DNA of 64,000 nucleotides from Nemopilema nomurai (lineage: Eukaryota; Cnidaria; Scyphozoa; Rhizostomeae; Rhizostomatidae): NCBI GenBank assembly GCA_003864495.1, contig ML133411.1:202339-266338 (forward strand), read 5' to 3'. The position numbers were made by a program, and so were the translations under genes. This document shows, one piece after another, positions 1 to 12,947 of this stretch. The notes beneath the pieces were generated by a model. The model did no database searches, was not told the DNA's origin, and saw only the letters and a list, made by a program, of their open reading frames with translations. Positions within the stretch are counted from its first letter, which is position 1. Each line of letters begins with the position of its first letter.

Positions 1-308
1 AGCATCTGGCATTACAGCATTTTTTGTAGGAGTCGGGTACCACTTTCTGGAACTTTGATGCATGCTTTGGGCTTTTCCGTAAAAAGTCAGCTGGCAAACA
101 CCCATTACCATCTGCACACGGACCATTGTACTTCGAAGAGCAAGACTTGGTGGGCGATTTTCTCGGTAGCTACAAGATCTCAAGGAAGGAGACAGAACTA
201 GAGAATGAAAAGGTACACCAATGGCAAGCCGACACCAGGCAAGCTAGCGCCTCCCGCGGGGAAATAAGGCGTACGGGTAAACGTTTTGATGTAATGCATC
301 GACTATGA
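1..308 (+). other. possible exon running in from the left edge
   Basis: One frame is open from base 1 to about 210 and another from 126 to 305. I recognise no domain. The stretch is more GC-rich than its surroundings and lies just upstream of the pseudokinase-type exon that starts at 378, so it could be an upstream exon or UTR of that gene or an unrelated fragment. No clear splice donor was found. Confidence 0.2.
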
Positions 309-377
309 ACTGGGCTTTAGTTGGTTGGTGTTTGAGATTGAGTAGCAGTCTGCTTCTATAGTGTGTTTGAGTTGATT

Positions 378-633
378 ATGGCCGATCAAAAAGATCAACA
401 TTCAACGTATAAATCGTATAAGAATAGAACGTACAGGCAAAGAAAGAGGGCAAAAAGGTCAGGGGGACAAGCTGATGAGGCAGGCGACAACGTGCAGAAA
501 AACAACACGGATATGCCAATGGTGCCAAGGCCTGCTGTCTGCCATGTTGAAGATGACAATATTGACCATGCACGTGGCCTTGATCAAAGACACGATAAGG
601 ACCAAGAGGATTGGCTGGATTGCCAAACGACAG
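378..633 (+). CDS. putative first coding exon of the pseudokinase gene
   Basis: An ATG at 378 opens a lysine/arginine-rich reading frame (MADQKDQHSTYKSY...) that is continuous for about 85 codons and reaches a possible donor at ...ACAGAG|GTTGGT. The donor is weak. It would end in phase 0, matching the phase-0 exon that begins at 1787, and the intron would be about 1.15 kb. The N-terminal 40 residues are strongly basic and the rest is acidic and polar, with no domain I recognise. Linking it to the kinase exon is inference from strand, spacing and phase. It could instead be an independent small gene or a repeat-derived ORF. Confidence 0.4.
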
Positions 634-1149
634 AGGTTGGTTTAATCTGACCATCATTTCTTTCACCAGTTCATAACAACAAAGATTCTGATGTCAGTAC
701 ATAGAAGCCTTTTGACGATTTTTGCCAACCTATGCCTATCTTTTTCAATGACAGTTCTTGACTTCGGTTGTATTCAAATAATAAACTATTGATTGTTTTT
801 TTGATAAAAAAGGGCTGAAATTGCCCTTCGTCTAACGTACGTAACATCTACGTGTCTACCTACAATTTAAAGTCTTTCTAACATCTATCGGACAAAAGCT
901 TTGCAATCAATGAAATATCATTTTGAAGGTGGTTAGGGTTTTTCCGTTAATTAAGCAAATGTCAAAGATTGAAATTTTCTAAACCATTACTTTCACTTCA
1001 CTTTGTATCAAGTAACCATTCTAGCTTCTCGTAACTGTTCCAATTGCACCAAAACAATGGCAACAGCTATTATATTGTACTTCCCTGTTTCCGCTAATAT
1101 TATTATCATTTCACTATTACTTCCATTAATACTATTTCTATTAGAATGA

Positions 1150-1349
1150 TGCATTTGGTTATGCTTGTGCTTATCGAGCAGTGTCCTGGTCCTTCCTTTC
1201 AATGTGACCACACCTCGTGATTTCAACGCCTGGAATTACAAAGAGCTGTCAACTCTCCGCACATTGAGTGAAAGTTTACCCATGCCAGCGACTCGAACCA
1301 CGGACCCTGGGTCTGTAGTCACCGCCTCTAGCCACTGAGCTATCCTCGC
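1150..1349 (-). repeat. tRNA-derived SINE, copy 1
   Basis: On the minus strand from 1349 the sequence starts GCGAGGATAGCTCAGTGG, an A-box-like tRNA promoter element, and continues to GGTTCGAGTC, a B-box, about 40 bases later. A non-tRNA body follows (GGTGTGGTCACATTGAAAGG, then GGACACTGCTCGATAAGC). The same body occurs in the opposite orientation at 4518-4730, which shows a dispersed family. The A/B boxes plus unrelated body are the standard SINE architecture. Confidence 0.75.
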
Positions 1350-1786
1350 ACTTTACACTCGAAAACTTTTCTTAAAATTAAACTAAACTACAGTTACAAA
1401 CCTCCCTGTTACATGGGTAGTTTTCAACTGGCTCACATGGGTTTACAAGATAAGACCATAAAAATCGTAAGTGCAAAAAGGAAAACTGAGAAAAAACAAC
1501 GAAATTTGAAAATGATGTAATTCTGGGTTTTCCATGGTTTATTTTTGAAACAAAACATGAAGTACGTAGTACAAATGGCAAGGTTGGAATGTTTAGAGAT
1601 AAGGTTGTTGATGATCAATAGATCAATTTTGCTGATCGATGGAGATTTGCATATTTATGACTGAGCTGCAGGAATCGCCATAGATATATCAAGAGAGCTC
1701 ATAGAAAGATTCATAATGATAATAATTATTAGCATTGCCATCATTTTATTATTGATGTAGCTAATTCTATTCAACTTTATTCCTAG

Positions 1787-2774
1787 AATTGCAGTGAATG
1801 CAAAAGCAAAGTCGAGAAACTGGAGCAAAAATGTGCCAAGCTAGAAAGGTCGGTGAAAAAGCGAGATCAAAAGATCATGGAATTAGAGAGAAGCGACAGT
1901 TACCACCAGTATTACTTCGAAGTAGGAAAGGGTTTTGAGTGTAAAAATGTGTGCGAGTCGTTAGGAGAGTTTGTGAGCAAAAGAACTCTCGATATAGCAG
2001 GAACTGCTTCCTTTGAAAGCAGACAAACAGCAGATCGCCGTCTTATGGAGCAGGGTCTGGTAGTTATCAGCGACTCAGAAATAAAATGCACAACAAAGTT
2101 AGGAGCTGGGGAAACATCAATAGTTTTTGCCGGAACATACAAAGGCATTGATGTGGCAGTCAAAAACTACCTGGCATCCCATTACAGCTATGCGGTCAAG
2201 GAATATCAGATACTAACAATACTTAATAGCCACCCTAATATTCTACATCCATTTGGTGTTGTCCGTGGAAATATTGCTAAGCTCATCATTTCTTTGCCAA
2301 GCTCTTCTGTGCCGCTCTCAAAATTGAAATTAGATAGCGAGGAGAGTCTTTGCCGGCTGACCTCTGGCCTTATCGATGCAGTCATTTACATGCACCAGAA
2401 TGGTATCCTGCACAATAACATAAATTGGAAGAATATTCTGGTGAACACAATCAACGGAACTCCAACCCTTTGTGGCTTTAGTCAATAATGCGTACATCAT
2501 CCCACAGCCAAAGTTGGTACTATTCGGTGAAGAGTGTTGCCTACCAGCAAAGGTAAAGAACCGTACCCTAAAGGTTTCAACTCAGAGCGATATCTATTGC
2601 TTGGGTTACACCTTAAGATGGCACACAAGAGGGCAATTTTTCCCCGATAGTAGAATTTGCTTGGCAGTGTCAAGCTTTGCAGCAGAGTGCCTTGGGCTAA
2701 TCGCAGACCGCCCAATGACTAGTGCAAGATTATCGGAATCAGGGGCAGAATTTTCACGATTGTTGGATGGCTGA
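1787..2774 (+). pseudogene. coiled-coil plus pseudokinase exon, one frameshift
   Basis: After a good acceptor (TTTATTCCTAG at 1776-1786) the frame is open from base 1787: a Cys-x2-Cys start, a short charged coiled coil, then a protein-kinase fold. Visible kinase elements are a glycine loop (LGAGETSIVFAG), the VAVK lysine, and a C-lobe with SDIYCLG and an ADRP motif. The catalytic loop reads HNNINWKN instead of HRD....N and the DFG position reads CGF, so both catalytic aspartates are missing: a pseudokinase. Around 2484 an extra base breaks the frame (stop at 2486-2488), and the C-lobe continues in the next frame to the stop at 2772-2774. Without that one-base change the domain would be complete. 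It is either a recent pseudogene or an assembly error. I assume it joins the exon at 378-633. Confidence 0.7.
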
Positions 2775-3715
2775 TAAATTTAGCAAAAAAGGAGATGCTT
2801 TGAAACTATTTTTTTTTAAATTTGAAACTAATTAGATGATGATTAGATACAACTTGGCAACCATGCTTTAAAAGTTAAGATATTAAATGGATATAAAAGA
2901 TCTTTTTACATTGACATAGTTTTCAAGTCAAGCACACCAATCCTTCCCTCTACATAGACCAATGGAAATCTCCTTCCACTTCTCTAAGGACACAATTCGA
3001 AAACACGATGCTACCTGTCTCAGTTTTAGGTATATCCAATTTGATTTTGTAACTGATTGTACTAATTTTAAAAAGCCACGTTTTTTAACAAATGAATACA
3101 ATTATGATCACAGTAAAGGAAAATTGCAACACATCCTCGCAGAACTAGCTATCGCATACTTGCAAAACATTCTTACAAAAATGTTTGATAAATCAATTCA
3201 GTTCCCTTGCGTAGGAACTACCTTCATGCCAAATTAAAGTGGCGTTTTGGTTTTAAATGAAAAACACGCACGGGATTATCACCCCACAATATCACCTCAC
3301 CAAAGATGAGCACTTGAAACAAAAGGACCTTTAAAAAGGTACTCTTATGAATCTTAGCGTAAAGCTAGATTTCCACTAGGTGCATATTGCAGTACAATAT
3401 TAATTGTCTAAAATGTTGTATATGGAAGCTGCGGTATAATTGTATACACTTGGGACATTCATTCAGCCTTTTGACGTCCGTTTCCTGATATCAGAAGGCT
3501 TCAATGCGAGTGAATTTGACCAAAGCATGCTTTGGAACATTACGAAACTGACCATCTTTATAAAACTGCTAGTAACTTAAGAAGGGTACAACTGATTTTG
3601 GTAACAAAATTTTCTTGCGTACAAGAATCAGATTAACGGTTCTAAAACTATAGGCTTTCAAATTTCTGAGGAGTTTTCTACTCCAGCAAGACACTATATA
3701 TAAAGCATAAAACTA
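2775..3715. other. no gene seen
   Basis: AT-rich sequence between the pseudokinase exon and the 3' end of the minus-strand homeodomain/HMG gene. It has a 91-codon ORF (2962-3237, +) with no recognisable features. No repeat structure was noticed. Confidence 0.4.
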
Positions 3716-4060
3716 TCAGTCACAGACTTGCAGGTCCAAGGCAATGTTCTGCAAACGCTGGAAGGTAGCAGCCTTAAGTACACACTTCTCGTTACTTATG
3801 ACTTCAAAGTCATCAGCTTCCAAAACCAGCCGTTTCCCACCTGATACCATCACGTTGCTTTCAAATATGAAGCGATGCTGAGGCAAAATTATGAAAGAAC
3901 GCTCCCCTTCTGACTGGGCAAGCCATTTTCCTGTCACTGTTCCATCAGTTTTGATTTTACTATTGCATTTGAACAACCAAAACCGATATGTGTCTTGGTC
4001 ATCCTCTTCGTTTGATTCATCGTTTTGGCTGGCATAAACAGGAACGATATCACCACGACC
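3716..4060 (-). pseudogene. out-of-frame 3' continuation of the homeodomain/HMG gene
   Basis: Just where exon 4 ends (KKYRSW, TGA), a different minus-strand frame stays open for about 115 codons (from DIVPVYASQNDE to LDLQVCD). It includes an acidic stretch (DESNEEDDQD) and then a regular hydrophobic/polar pattern that looks like folded protein rather than random translation. A one-base difference near 4050-4062 would join the two frames. I cannot tell an assembly error from a true frameshift, or from an unrecognised tiny intron. If joined, the protein would be about 440 aa. Confidence 0.5.
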
Positions 4061-7000
4061 TATACTTCTTTCCTCTCCTGGCTCTTTTCTTTGGTTGCTC
4101 ATTAGCGCTGCTCTCTTCATTGATTTCTTGGTTCTCTTGCGATGGTGTCGCAGGAGTGGCACTGGTCGAGTCGCATGATGGGACAGTGGCTGGATGACAG
4201 ACCAAAGTATTCAACAGGATAAATGTGATGTCATCCTTAACTGACATCACTTTTTCAAGCTGAGCAGGTCCCATTCTCGCGGGAGTTTTGAATGGGACAT
4301 CTTCTGGCCAGCCCTCAACCCGGAATGTCTTCTGATAATTTTTGTACGGCACACATATTGGTATACCGGTGATCAAACCTAGAAGAAATATGAAATAATG
4401 TAACAACCTAATACAAAATACATAGAAGAAATAGTTCTCTTACATATTTGATGGCTTACATAGTTCTCTTACATTTAGTTGTGTTGCTATTATTGCTAAC
4501 AATCATCATTATTACTACAGACCTCAGAGTCCGTGCTTCGAGTCCCTAGCATAACCAAACTTTCAACCAGAGTGAGGAGAGTACGAATGTATTTCCAGGC
4601 ATAGGAATCACGAGGTGTGGTCACATCGAGAGGAAGGACCAGGACACTGCTCGATAAGCATAAGCTTCTCAGTGTCCTAAAAACTACCTTCGGATGCTAG
4701 GTAGAAACAAATACAAAAAAATACTAGAAAAGGGGGGTCTAGGGCGTACCTCCCTTGACACCGGCAGCGCTAACCCCTACGTTTAATGTACTAATGTCTA
4801 CATTCTTTTGAATAACTAGTTCACTGCTGGTTATTTTCTAGTTTTTTAAGCTATTAGCCTTGTTCAAGACCCCTTATTAAAAGTATCGGGAGTAAGTAAG
4901 GCTCAGGCTATTAAGCTATTAGATAACTTGGCTGTGAAAGTCCTTTGCAGGGCTTTTGCTTTTTGAAGTCAAAACCATAAATGGAGGGTAATGTTGCTTT
5001 CTTTCAGTGCTTTTTCCAGTACTGCTTGAACGCATTTAGGAATCAATTTGGATTTTCAGTAACTAGAGTGCGTGCGGAGGTAACTTCAAGGTAGGAGCAC
5101 AGGACCCTTACGCGAAGAAAAGCAATGACAAAATTGACAATAGAGTACCGAAGTGTGACGTCATCAAAAGTCTATTTTTGGAATTTCTTAAATTTGCAAA
5201 ATTAGTTAGATATGTTCCAAATTGGGCGAGATATGACCGATGAAAGATTTAGAGTTTGCTAACGGATTACTGTTATTCTGGCCTGGTTCATAAAGTTATG
5301 AACCAAGATCAAATTACAGAGGTTTGATGGGGCAAGACCCTGTGCTCAAGTGGCCATATCTAAGCCAATTCGTAATGCCTTTATCTGATTTTGCATATTT
5401 ACTGGTATTTCATGATGCTCTTTCAGGTTCTGGGATCAAAATACATAAATTCTAAAAATAGATTTTTATGACGTCATCACTTCGGTACTCTATAGCAATA
5501 CATTTTTACCAGTCCAGCTATATCCGTATCTTAAATTACATGATGCCACAAAGGATCGATTCTCCTGGCAATGACACAATAGCACAGTAGCTTCTCGGCG
5601 GTACCAGGTATTTTGGCGTAATTGCGTGGATTGGCGTATTTTCAATGCGTGAATTCGTGACACAAATTTTTATTATGCATGAATGCGTGAATAGACATTG
5701 GCGCATGACCTGTGAACCAGCATTACACATGTGTTATTGCGTGAAAATGAGTGCTGTAGGCGAATTTCGAAATGGAGTGCGAAAAGGCCTAAAAAACGTT
5801 TTCTCTCGAAATATCGAACTCCTGATATAACGAACTATTTTCTGGCTCTCTTCAGAGTTCGTTACTCATTCTTATACACAAAAACCAGTGTCTCGGTGAA
5901 CATTTTAGAATTACCCCATTAGTTTTCCTTATAATCATTTCGATGTCCTCATTACAGTTGAAATCATTTACAGCCTATTGAGCATTTATTCACTGTTGGT
6001 AAAAATCGGTTTGATTTCGTTAAATAGGCAATCATCTACTTTTTGACAATCTTCAAATATGACATTTTGCATGACAAGTATCAATAAAAAGGCAAATGCC
6101 GGTAGGAAGCAGCTGCTGTTTGGAAGGGCTTAAGTTCTTAAAAAGTAGACAAAATATATCTGATTAAAGTTTTTTATGTAGCACAATTTTTGTCAAAATA
6201 ATCAGGGGGCATACCCCCACTGCCTATGAGCCTAAAAGGAACCCATAAATATGCCTGTGTTATATACATACTGTATTTCTTGTTCAGAAAAATACGTGCT
6301 TCCAGCTTTGTGTAGCTTTTCTTCACTGTAACATCTACAATGTATTCAAATTTCTTTCTTTGACCAAATGTGAACAAAATAAAGAGAACTTTTGAGGAAC
6401 ATAAGGTAATTAGTTAATTAGTTGAAAAGTTTAGTCATATAAAATAAATAAGTTGAAATAAGTGTTAAACTAACATGATAAATTTTTTGTTATGTGGAGG
6501 CTTTTAAGTATTACAAGCTTTGAAGTAGAAAAACTTTCTGCTTTGAAAAGCAATCATTTGGTTAGAAAACTGATGTACATGCATTATATATTCTGGGCAA
6601 ACAAACAAAATCATACCAAAAAACTTGGCTATTCAAAGCGAAAAATGGTCACATAGGGTGCCACCCTTGGCATCAGATGAACTTTGTTACACTTTACAGT
6701 TCAACAACTGTAGCATTTCAGTAAAGAGAAGTATTTGCAAAAATTTAATGCTTGTCTGTTTCTGTTCCTTTTACTTATGGCATAGAGAATGACATTGTGT
6801 ATCACTTCATTACCATTGGCTGCAACAATTTGATATTGAACACTACTCAAAATTCTTTTAACTTGTTGGTGATCTTTTGCCTAGGTTAAAGCCTATGACA
6901 TGACAAGCACTGGCAGATCATTATAATGACGACTAAGCTTGACAAATGGTATACTCTGAAACCTTAAATGGAAGTTTGCATGTGAAAGAAAAAAACATGA

Positions 7001-10000
7001 CAAAAATATAAATGTCTCTACCACAGTTAATTCTTTGGGAAAAATAAAATCCCAATATTTCCGCATTAAGATACACACATTTAAGGCCTTCATACTTACT
7101 GCAGAAATCAGAAAATCCTCTTGTCATAGAATTGTTTGGCATCAAGAATTCGTCTCCTTTAACTGTTGATGCTGTCAGAAGCTTCCCATCTGGCTTCATT
7201 GACAAGCAAAACCCAATGCACCCAAACTGTTCCATATACATTATCTATGATAAAAAAAGAAACAATTTATATTATAGTATATTATTTATGTTCAGTTGCC
7301 TGATGATGGCACCAAGCATGAAACTGGGGTAGCAACTGAGAACCATCCTGTTCTATACACCAAAAGCATGTACAGCTCTGCCTATATGGCATCTAGCATT
7401 TTACTCTTTACAAAGACCGGTAAACAGAAATTTTCATATAAATCCTGGAGAGTGAGTGAGTTATTCATGAAACAAGCGTGTAGAGACAAAACCTGTAGTT
7501 TGATTTTCTTCAACTCCAAACTAAAATCAAAGAAAACACTTTCATAAGACGTTTTTGCTTTTGCTTCATCATATATTATATCTATTATATGTTTGGATAT
7601 ATACTATCTGTTAGTCATGTATAGAAGGGTTCCAAGAGATTTTTTGACAGCAAATGTTCCTTAATGATACAATTTGAGCAGAATATGAGACATATGTACA
7701 TCTTATTCCTATGCAGAACCTGATATTGGATTGATGGCTCATTAATTTCTATCATAATACAAAGAAATTTTGTCAGGTTATTTATTGCCAGTGTACAAAG
7801 GATTAACCATGTGAACTCTGGGAAGTACTGGGTTGGCATAAATATTACCTCTTTCATAACTCTCTGCATGCTATGACTTATACATTTGTCAATTTCTTTT
7901 GGAGTGCTTTCTAAATCCACATCTGCAGCTAATTTTGCTTGCTCTTTCAACTTATCTTTTTTCTCTGCAGACAAAGTATCATAAAGCTCTTTTGCCTTCA
8001 CACTCTTTACTTCTTTTGGTACATCTTTCAGTTCTATTTTAGCAATAAAAGAAAATGTATAATTATGAAATCAAACTCCTTGAATAAAAAAGTAGAGAGT
8101 AGAAAGAAAGTAGTAACTCTTATTGCAAATATCAGTGTCACTGGCATTCTTCAAAATGGTACTAAAATATGAACTTCCTTGATAAAAATTACATGATTTT
8201 TGAAGTTTTTTTAAAACAGTTTACATTTCAGAACATAGTAAAGGCTCAAACAAAGTAAAGAAATGTCAAAACTCAGCTTCATGTCTGTAAATAAAAAATG
8301 TAAAAAGAAGTAGGCACAATGGAGTCTTGGCCTCATAATCACATGTATATATACTTTTGATGCGGTTTAATAATGACTCAAATAGACCAAGTGTAAAGTC
8401 TTAAATCAAAATACCATATTAGGATTCCAGTCAGTTGGTAATCATAACATTTGTTGATAGTCAGAATGAGGTACATGAATAGTTAAGAATTGATATGTCC
8501 CTTGTCAGCTATGTTTGCTACATTCCTTTCTGGGAAAGAAACCTTGAATAATTTCTTTCGAATTCTAGTCATGTTGATATGTTAAAGGTTTTATCATAAA
8601 TTTGTCAAGCAGCATTGTGTTAAAAAAATAGCTGCAAAACTATTACTCACTTAGCTCCATATCACAATTCGTGGAGATCAACAAATATAAAAGATCATAG
8701 CAATTAATATCGAGATCTGTATTAAGATATGAAATACTTGAAAAATGAAATGAAATGATCTACAGTTCTTTGTAAGCAATGTTAGTCATTTTGGTGCTGC
8801 TTTCTTTTCCAATTTGTTGAAATGTCATTGTAGTGATTGGTCTTATCATAAACAAATTTCATAAACAATTTAGAGAAAATAAACAAAAAATGAAATACAA
8901 TTTTCGATATTCTGTAATATCTTTAGATATTCCAGCCTACTTTAGATAACCACTTTTAGGAGGACCACTTTAGAAAGGGCAATTTAGAAGGACCACTTTA
9001 TCTTCTATGAATCTCCTAGATCACATCTTTCACTTTGGAACTATTGTTTTATTCAATCATATTTTGAAACCTTGTATATCAGAATGAGAAGAACCAGATG
9101 GGTCACTCTAGAGTCTAGACAGTCTGTCTTTTTGTAAGCTCAAATCCATGACACAAGCAAAAAAATACCTGCCAGAACTGTTTTCAACTCAAAATTATAC
9201 AAGCCTTGTGGATTGGGAGCAGACCTTGTAATGAGCAAACAACAGGACAGCAGAGAAATGATCACCTAAACTGACCAAGGGGGTCATACAAGCTCTTCGT
9301 GACTTAGTGGCGGTCGCTTATTTCTTTGGTTTTGAAACCAATTACGCCCCCATCATTGAACTTTCCAAGTTTCACAGTTGATTTCGCATGCGTACTACTG
9401 AAAACTGCCATTTTCCTAAGGCACACGATTCTATGCAAATAAGGCTCGTCTATGAAAGTTTGAGAGGACGACGCTGCTGTAATGGTTGAGCCTTGAATAA
9501 GTCTACGCCTGAAGGTATTTTTGTGAAATAAGCCCCCACCCTCTCTAATAAGCCCCCATTGGCTAAGACATACCTCAACAGCAATAGATTTATCAAAATA
9601 AACTTGTATTTTTGGGCAAACTGACTTTAAGCAGCTGCTAAGTTAGCCCCCACACCCCCACAGCCCTCTCCAGTAAGCCCCCAACTCAAAATACTTTTTG
9701 CAAAATAAGCCACTGGGGGCTTTTTTGAGGACTTACAGTTGCTATTTGCTCAGTAATTTAACTGGCTGTTGTTTTTATATACTAAACATGAAGTAGGACT
9801 ACAACGTAAAGAGGGTTGAAGAAATTTTGCAAAATTTGAAAAGTACACTCTTGACACATGGTCCAATGGAAGGAGGGGCTCAGCCCCCTCCCCTCTTACA
9901 AGCTAGAAAATGTTTGGCTGCTTGAATTCTCTACTTGGCAATGTGAACTAACCATTTATTATGAGCAATTTCAATCAGCCATTTAAATTCCGTCAAAATT

Positions 10001-11396
10001 TTGAATGATTTCATATACACAATAGAGAATCTTTAACACAAATACAAATATAAAGGGTATGACAATGGGTGTGGTCTCAGGTGTGGCCTCTAGACCTTCT
10101 ATACAGCACAGCCCCCCTTCCTAACTTTTTAGGACAACACCCCTGCTTTGAATAGTTGACGAATTTAGGGGGAAATAGGATGTGATCTGACAGTTCAAAG
10201 ATAATTCAGTTCTGGGAAGTATTCTGTAGCAGTTAATTCCCAAACACTGTCACCCTTACAGATGCCCTAGCCTGTTTTTGAAGTTTCCTTTGTCAAAGAC
10301 AACATGATTAAAAAGAACTTAGCAAGAATGGAAAAATTTTCCACAAAACTTTTACGAATCATATTTGCATGTTTTCATGTCAAGGATTATCATCTAAAAA
10401 AACACATTTGCTAGTAAATTTAGGTTTTAGCTAGAAATTTTGAGTGCCTTTCTGTAATTGAATTGTTGAACAGAGAGAAACAGCCTGGAAGAGATCTCCT
10501 CACATATACAATACATCACAATTGATAAAAATCCTATAGTGAGGCAGTAAAACAGAAATTTGAAGAGAGACTGCCAGAAGTTAGCAAAAAGATTCCTGCT
10601 ATTCCAAATGTGGGAGGAAATGGACTTTTAGGAAGGATTTTAGGTATCAGAATTTAGTTGGCCAAAAGTCACTAAATTAGTGTCATGAAAAAATTGGTTT
10701 GAACAGCAGTTTGAATATGGTAATAGTTTGAATATGCATGTCATAACAGAATAACATGATTTTGTTTTTTATCAAGTATGAGATGACGAAATTGATACTG
10801 ATATACCATATTTGTTTAAGGAATGCTTTGTGAATACCAGCTTTCCTACAGGGGTCAGTTGACAAAGATAGAACTCTACATCATACTTATTTACGTGGCA
10901 GTATTGTAGGTACTGACATAGCTCATCATCACATCTTTAAATTAACTTAATTCAGTGCACAACTAACTTTGTGCTGGTAGAGAGGAGGGACATGGCCTAG
11001 GCCTATTCCGTCAAGGAAGGCGTTCTTCTCGTTGGTTTATATAAAAGGCTGGCTAACTGACTTACCTCCTTTGAATGTTCTACTCAGGAAAAGGTTCCAG
11101 GCACTCGTCCTCCTATTGCAAGGCGCTCTCTTTAAATTTTTGCCACTACCTTCGAGCCTCGCCGCAGTTGATTCCGATGAGGTCGAAGGTGAAGGGTCAG
11201 AAGACGAGACAATGCCACTTTTCCTCTTACGGTTGTTGATCCAAATCTTGAGCTTTGGAATCTCTATTTTCGTTTCAAACGAAAGGCACTCATATTTTTC
11301 AGCATGCAACGCCATATTAGTTGAGCACAATCCATCCATAAACGCTTTTTCCATTAGGTCTAACTGCTCCACAGTGAATTTCGTAGGCACCGCCAT
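4050..11396 (-). CDS. four-exon gene: homeodomain-like plus HMG-box-like protein
   Basis: Minus-strand model: exon 1 11396-11066 (ATG at 11396), exon 2 8033-7849, exon 3 7244-7100, exon 4 4378-4050. Every junction is GT-AG and the phases chain 1, 0, 1 without stops, giving about 329 aa. Residues 5-60 resemble a homeodomain, ending KIWINNRKRK with the W..N.R of recognition helix 3. After a Ser-rich linker, RRTSAWNLFLSRTFK across the exon 1/2 junction into LYDTLSAEKKDKLKEQAK resembles an HMG box. Exon 4 has VPYKNYQKTF and GWPEDVPFK, then a basic KKRARRGKK tail. This suggests a nuclear DNA-binding protein. The frame ends at TGA 4050, where a second frame takes over (see 3716-4060). Three large introns carry a SINE and a MITE. 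I cannot name the family. Confidence 0.65.
4518..4730 (+). repeat. tRNA-derived SINE, copy 2
   Basis: This is the second member of the family seen at 1150-1349, on the opposite strand. It keeps a B-box-like TGCTTCGAGTCCC and the shared body ATCACGAGGTGTGGTCACAT followed by GGACCAGGACACTGCTCGAT. The A-box end is degraded or 5'-truncated. It lies in intron 3 of the minus-strand homeodomain/HMG gene. Confidence 0.7.
5143..5490. mobile_element. 348-bp MITE with TA target duplication, copy 1
   Basis: The two ends are inverted repeats of about 44 bp beginning GAGTACCGAAGTG, with a central TGACGTCAT; one gap and about three mismatches separate them. A TA dinucleotide flanks both ends (5141-5142 and 5491-5492), as in Tc1/mariner-type nonautonomous elements. 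A related copy lies at about 15760-16135. No coding capacity. It sits in intron 3 of the homeodomain/HMG gene. Confidence 0.8.
5493..7099 (-). other. intron 3 remainder, no gene seen
   Basis: AT-rich sequence between exons 4 and 3 of the homeodomain/HMG gene. Short ORFs at 5536-5922 and 6174-6377 have no recognisable content. No tandem repeats or structured element noticed. Confidence 0.4.
8036..11065 (-). other. intron 1 (3 kb) with degenerate repeats
   Basis: Intron between exons 1 and 2 of the minus-strand gene. Around 8950-9000 the phrase GGACCACTTTA recurs. At 9310-9730 the phrase AATAAGCCCCC and relatives recur at least five times in a C-rich patch, probably an old repeat. A short plus-strand peptide-like stretch near 10550-10660 (KFEERLPEVSKKIPAIPN) could be a coding relic but I cannot assign it. 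Confidence 0.4.
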
Positions 11397-12947
11397 TGCT
11401 GCTTTACTTAAGTGCAAAACTGAAGTCACATCACAATTTGGACGTTGCTTGTATTGAAGATTAATCAGACTCAGGGGAGTCTGTTATAAAGAACAATTTT
11501 CAGTCCCCTCAGTACGTGGACTTTTCTGATATATACGGGATTAATCGACCGATTAACCTCGATATGATCAACAGATTAGAAGAGGTATGGGTGAGAAGCT
11601 GCATCATAAAATATATTCAAAAACAGTCTCCATTATCATATCAGACATTTGTAGTTGTTAACCAACAATGACTCCTTTTTAATATGATCTATTTTACGTT
11701 TTTTCATGCACATTTTGAATGTCTTCTTCCCCACCTAAAACAGTTTAAAATAGACCTATATATGATCTACTATAAGTTTAGTACAATATATAGTGTTTTT
11801 CTAGAAACCGCCTTTCTCATGTTCACCAAGAATTTATGCCTATGTACAGAATTAAACTTTTATTATAATTATTATTATACTCTTTTTACTTAACAATGAG
11901 TTCTTTTTAAACATATACAAGTGTAAGGTATCACTTTTTAATTGTATTGTATTCTTAACTGCACTAACTCAATGGTTTCACTAGTTTATTAGGAATCTTC
12001 TTACTGCGTAACATGTTCCTAATTATATTATCCTTTGTGTCTTAAAATTATTTTAATTATTACTCTATTATTATCACCATTATTATCGTTATTATGCACT
12101 TGTAATGTGTATACATTTTACGAAACACATTTTGTAAAAGAAATAAACCTTAGATAGATGCCAATTTAATTGACTTGTAACACACTCTTATTGTAATGTT
12201 TATTCCAACTGTAATTTTAATTTTCAATTTGTTATTTGAAAGATAAGTCGCCAATGGTACACTGCCTAATATAACAGTGGTGTAGAACTGTACTTCTTTA
12301 ATGATATATTGAATGAAAAGAGTCTTAAACAATGATTTATTGCTATTATTGCTTTTGTTCTGTTATTTACCCAAACTTTGAGAGCTCATCAACTATCCCT
12401 TAGCCATAAAAAGCATCTACCATCTATGTGCAAAATATTTATTTTGTAGTTCTCAGTTGCAATTTTGAAATATTATGATAATAATCGTTAATACAAAGTC
12501 TTTTTCTAGAATATGATTCAATTTTGGCTTGTATTTGTGAATAACTAATAAATTACTTTGAAACTCGAATTTACTATCTAATATAGTTCACGATACTGGT
12601 CTTTCTCTCGCTAATTAATATTGTTTTGTACCTATGCCCTATTTGCTCATGAAATCTTCAAAATGAGAATATGTATTTTATGTATTTTTAATTCTGGATT
12701 TTGTCTTACGACTTTACTTGATGCTTTACATACACTTTTAATTTGAATGCTTAAGAGAGATCCTTGCTTTAATTTTATCATACTCTGAATAATACATCAT
12801 TGGGTAAACTGGAAATAGGTAACAGGAAATAGGAAAAGAAAAACAGGTATTGCTAAAGTATGCTTTGAATGTCTTTTTGCAGTTTGTCTAAACATATCTT
12901 TTAAGGTGTGACAAATTCAGGATCACGGTTCAGAAAGAACAAATCCA
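11397..12947. other. divergent intergenic region
   Basis: Region between the start of the minus-strand homeodomain/HMG gene and the plus-strand KDZ-like exons. It is very AT-rich (runs of ATTATTATT near 11870 and 12060). A shared divergent promoter is possible but no specific motif was identified. ORFs here are short and featureless. Confidence 0.35.

Noticed and set aside
1275..1349. Possible tRNA gene on the minus strand
   Set aside because: A and B boxes are present, but the acceptor and anticodon arms do not pair convincingly and the same flanking body recurs at 4518-4730. SINE is the better explanation.
9310..9730. AATAAGCCCCC-rich patch considered as an LTR or hAT element
   Set aside because: The phrases recur in both orientations, but no paired ends or target duplication could be defined.
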